Positions 62,462 to 64,000 of a stretch of DNA of 64,000 nucleotides are shown piece by piece. Origin of the DNA: Tragulus kanchil (lineage: Eukaryota > Chordata > Mammalia > Artiodactyla > Tragulidae); NCBI GenBank assembly GCA_022376925.1, contig JAIOJX010000032.1, forward strand, positions 198,582,939 through 198,646,938. The letters run 5' to 3'. The notes under the pieces are model-generated. The model was not told the origin of the DNA. It ran no database searches and saw nothing but the letters and a program-made list of their open reading frames with translations. The position numbers and the translations under genes were made by a program. Position 1 is the first letter of the stretch. The number at the start of each line of letters is the position of its first letter.

Positions 62462-62730
62462 AGTTGGAGAGTGGGATTCCCTGGTGGCCCAGTGGGTAAG
62501 GACACCGCCTTGCAGTGAAAGGGGCGCCGGTTCGATCCCTGGCCTGGGAAGATCCCACGTGCCGCGGAGTGGCTGGACCGATGTGTCCAATTACCGAGCC
62601 GGAGCTCTGGAGCGCATGCGCCTAGAGCCGGTGCTCTGCGACAAGTGAGGCCACTGCGATAGGAGGCCCACAGGGGCCAAAGAACAAAGACGGATGAAAA
62701 AAAATCAGATAAAAAAAAAAGTTGGAGAGT
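62462..62730 (+). mobile_element. CHR-type SINE, young, arm 1
   Basis: Head GGGATTCCCTGGTGGCCCAG, a CpG-rich body (GCGCCGGTTCGATCCCTGGC contains the B box GGTTCGATCCC) and an A tail. Perfect 11-base target-site duplication AGTTGGAGAGT at 62462-62472 and 62720-62730. The preserved CpGs suggest a recent insertion. Duplicated at 63580-63848. Confidence 0.93.
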
Positions 62731-63579
62731 CTCACCACTTTGTTTTTCTTCATACCTTATTAGTTTATTCAATATTTTAAACCCAAACTGACAGGCTCGA
62801 CTAATTGCCCTAGAGAAAAATGCCTTTCGCTATACTCATCAAACAGGCAGATGCTCTTCTCAGGTAGGACAGAAGAATTAGCTTCCCACTGGGTCCTTTC
62901 AGAACCAGAGTCCACCATGTCTGCTAGAGTGACATGGTGTTAGAATGAGGACAAGACACTTGCATGGCTGCAGATCAGTGTCATAAAGTGAGAAAGAGTT
63001 ACAGCCAGCTTTGAAAACAGAAGTGCCAACAGCCATCTGGTCCCTTTTAATATCTCCTCAGTGAGATCACATCAGTTTTTTTCAGTCTCCTGTATTATTT
63101 CTCCATGGTGATAATAAACAGATCCTAATATAGTCTTCCTGGGCTGTTTTAGATGAACATGTTACTTAACCTTTATGTTTTCATCTTAACATATGATGAA
63201 ATCAGGTATCTATCAAAAAAGAAAATATTTTATCTTTAGCAATGGTGCCACGTTTAATTAAGAAAGTCAGCATAGTGAAAAAATAATTATCTTACTGGTA
63301 CATCAAAAGCTACTTAATAATTACTAACACATTCATTTTAGGACCACTGGAACAAGGGTTTTTTGATATTCTACCTATTCTGAATTTAACATGGTGGAAA
63401 CTTCTGTTATCTACAGGTACCTATCAAAATCGTCTAGATCATTTGATTTCTGTGCTATTTTCGTGAGTTGTAAAATTACAAATCTTTTCTGAATATCTCT
63501 CTCCCACATTGTTTTCTTTCATATCATATTCTAACCCATTGACTCTATGCAAAAAATTTTAAAAGCGCTATACATCAGA

Positions 63580-63848
63580 AGTTGGAGAGTGGGATTCCCT
63601 GGTGGCCCAGTGGGTAAGGACACCGCCTTGCAGTGAAAGGGGCGCCGGTTCGATCCCTGGCCTGGGAAGATCCCACGTGCCGCGGAGTGGCTGGACCGAT
63701 GTGTCCAATTACCGAGCCGGAGCTCTGGAGCGCATGCGCCTAGAGCCGGTGCTCTGCGACAAGTGAGGCCACTGCGATAGGAGGCCCACAGGGGCCAAAG
63801 AACAAAGACGGATGAAAAAAAATCAGATAAAAAAAAAAGTTGGAGAGT
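63580..63848 (+). mobile_element. CHR-type SINE, duplicated arm
   Basis: Identical by eye to 62462-62730, including both target-site duplications, and shifted by 1118 bases as part of duplication 22. Confidence 0.9.
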
Positions 63849-64000
63849 CTCACCACTTTGTTTTTCTTCATACCTTATTAGTTTATTCAATATTTTAAAC
63901 CCAAACTGACAGGCTCGACTAATTGCCCTAGAGAAAAATGCCTTTCGCTATACTCATCAAACAGGCAGATGCTCTTCTCAGGTAGGACAGAAGAATTAGC

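Larger units (their letters stand above)
35881..64000 (-). other. NRXN3: Last intron of NRXN3 (upstream part continues beyond the window)
   Basis: The neurexin-3 coding sequence just before this exon (Thr-rich stalk and the end of the last LNS domain) was not found in any minus-strand frame up to position 64000, so the whole stretch is read as intron. It holds SINEs, MIR and L2 relics, microsatellites and twelve of the 1.1 kb duplications. Very long introns are normal for neurexin genes. Confidence 0.7.
62164..64000. repeat. Direct duplication 22, period 1118, cut by the window end
   Basis: 62164-62882 equals 63282-64000 with no difference seen. The first arm may extend to about 63281. Confidence 0.94.

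Noticed and set aside
62530..62550. tRNA gene suggested by a good B box
   Set aside because: The B box belongs to the tRNA-like head of a CHR SINE. No cloverleaf with an anticodon arm and acceptor stem can be closed.
62413..62772. 119-residue minus-strand frame, present twice
   Set aside because: It is the antisense of a CHR SINE plus flanks, with no coding evidence.
1..64000. CRISPR-like array or tandem gene family suggested by regular repeats
   Set aside because: Repeat units are more than 1 kb, each pair has unrelated content, and the DNA is clearly mammalian.

Overview
Organism and setting. This is mammalian nuclear DNA from a ruminant. It is AT-rich and gene-poor, and dense in Bov-tA SINEs (tRNA-derived, ruminant-specific), CHR-type SINEs (cetartiodactyl), MIR and L2 relics and an ancient L1. 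The only protein-coding gene I can support is the 3'-terminal exon of neurexin-3 (NRXN3) on the minus strand at 34883-35808. It carries the alternatively spliced stalk, the transmembrane helix and the PDZ-binding C-terminus. Sequence above 35.8 kb is read as the upstream intron. Sequence below 34.9 kb is read as the 3'UTR (to about 31.1 kb) and then flanking DNA.

Layout. 0.4-3.1 kb: unique sequence with MIR relics. 3.1-17.2 kb: a very old plus-strand L1 (5' region, ORF1, ORF2, 3'UTR) with inactivating changes, interrupted by two CHR SINEs and one Bov-tA that carries a short ferritin fragment. 17.7-21.1 kb: a processed ferritin light-chain (FTL) pseudogene with a decayed iron-responsive element, split by a Bov-tA. 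21-31 kb: MIR, MaLR-like, L1-like and L2 relics. 31-34.9 kb: probable NRXN3 3'UTR. 34.9-35.8 kb: NRXN3 exon. 36-64 kb: intronic sequence with Bov-tA, CHR, MIR and L2 insertions, microsatellites, and a repeat-poor 44-49.5 kb block that looks like UTR sequence on the minus strand.

Dominant anomaly. The window is punctuated by 22 near-identical direct duplications, each with a period of about 1.04-1.29 kb, one every 2-4 kb. They add about 25 kb of redundant sequence. Arms differ mainly by homopolymer indels. They either abut exactly or are separated by 9-85 bases, and in two cases those bases are a corrupted version of the sequence that follows the second arm. No biological process I know gives such regularity across unrelated sequence. 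The simplest reading is unmerged contig overlaps or faulty gap filling, so the true locus is probably about 39 kb. Only the NRXN3 exon and its near flanks (33.6-36.1 kb) form a clean island around the gene.

I found no evidence for a novel gene system. The most useful leads are the duplication pattern, the FTL pseudogene and its transduced fragment, a hybrid SINE at a duplication junction, a SINE-associated foldback at 59.15 kb, and the dual splice acceptors of the NRXN3 exon.
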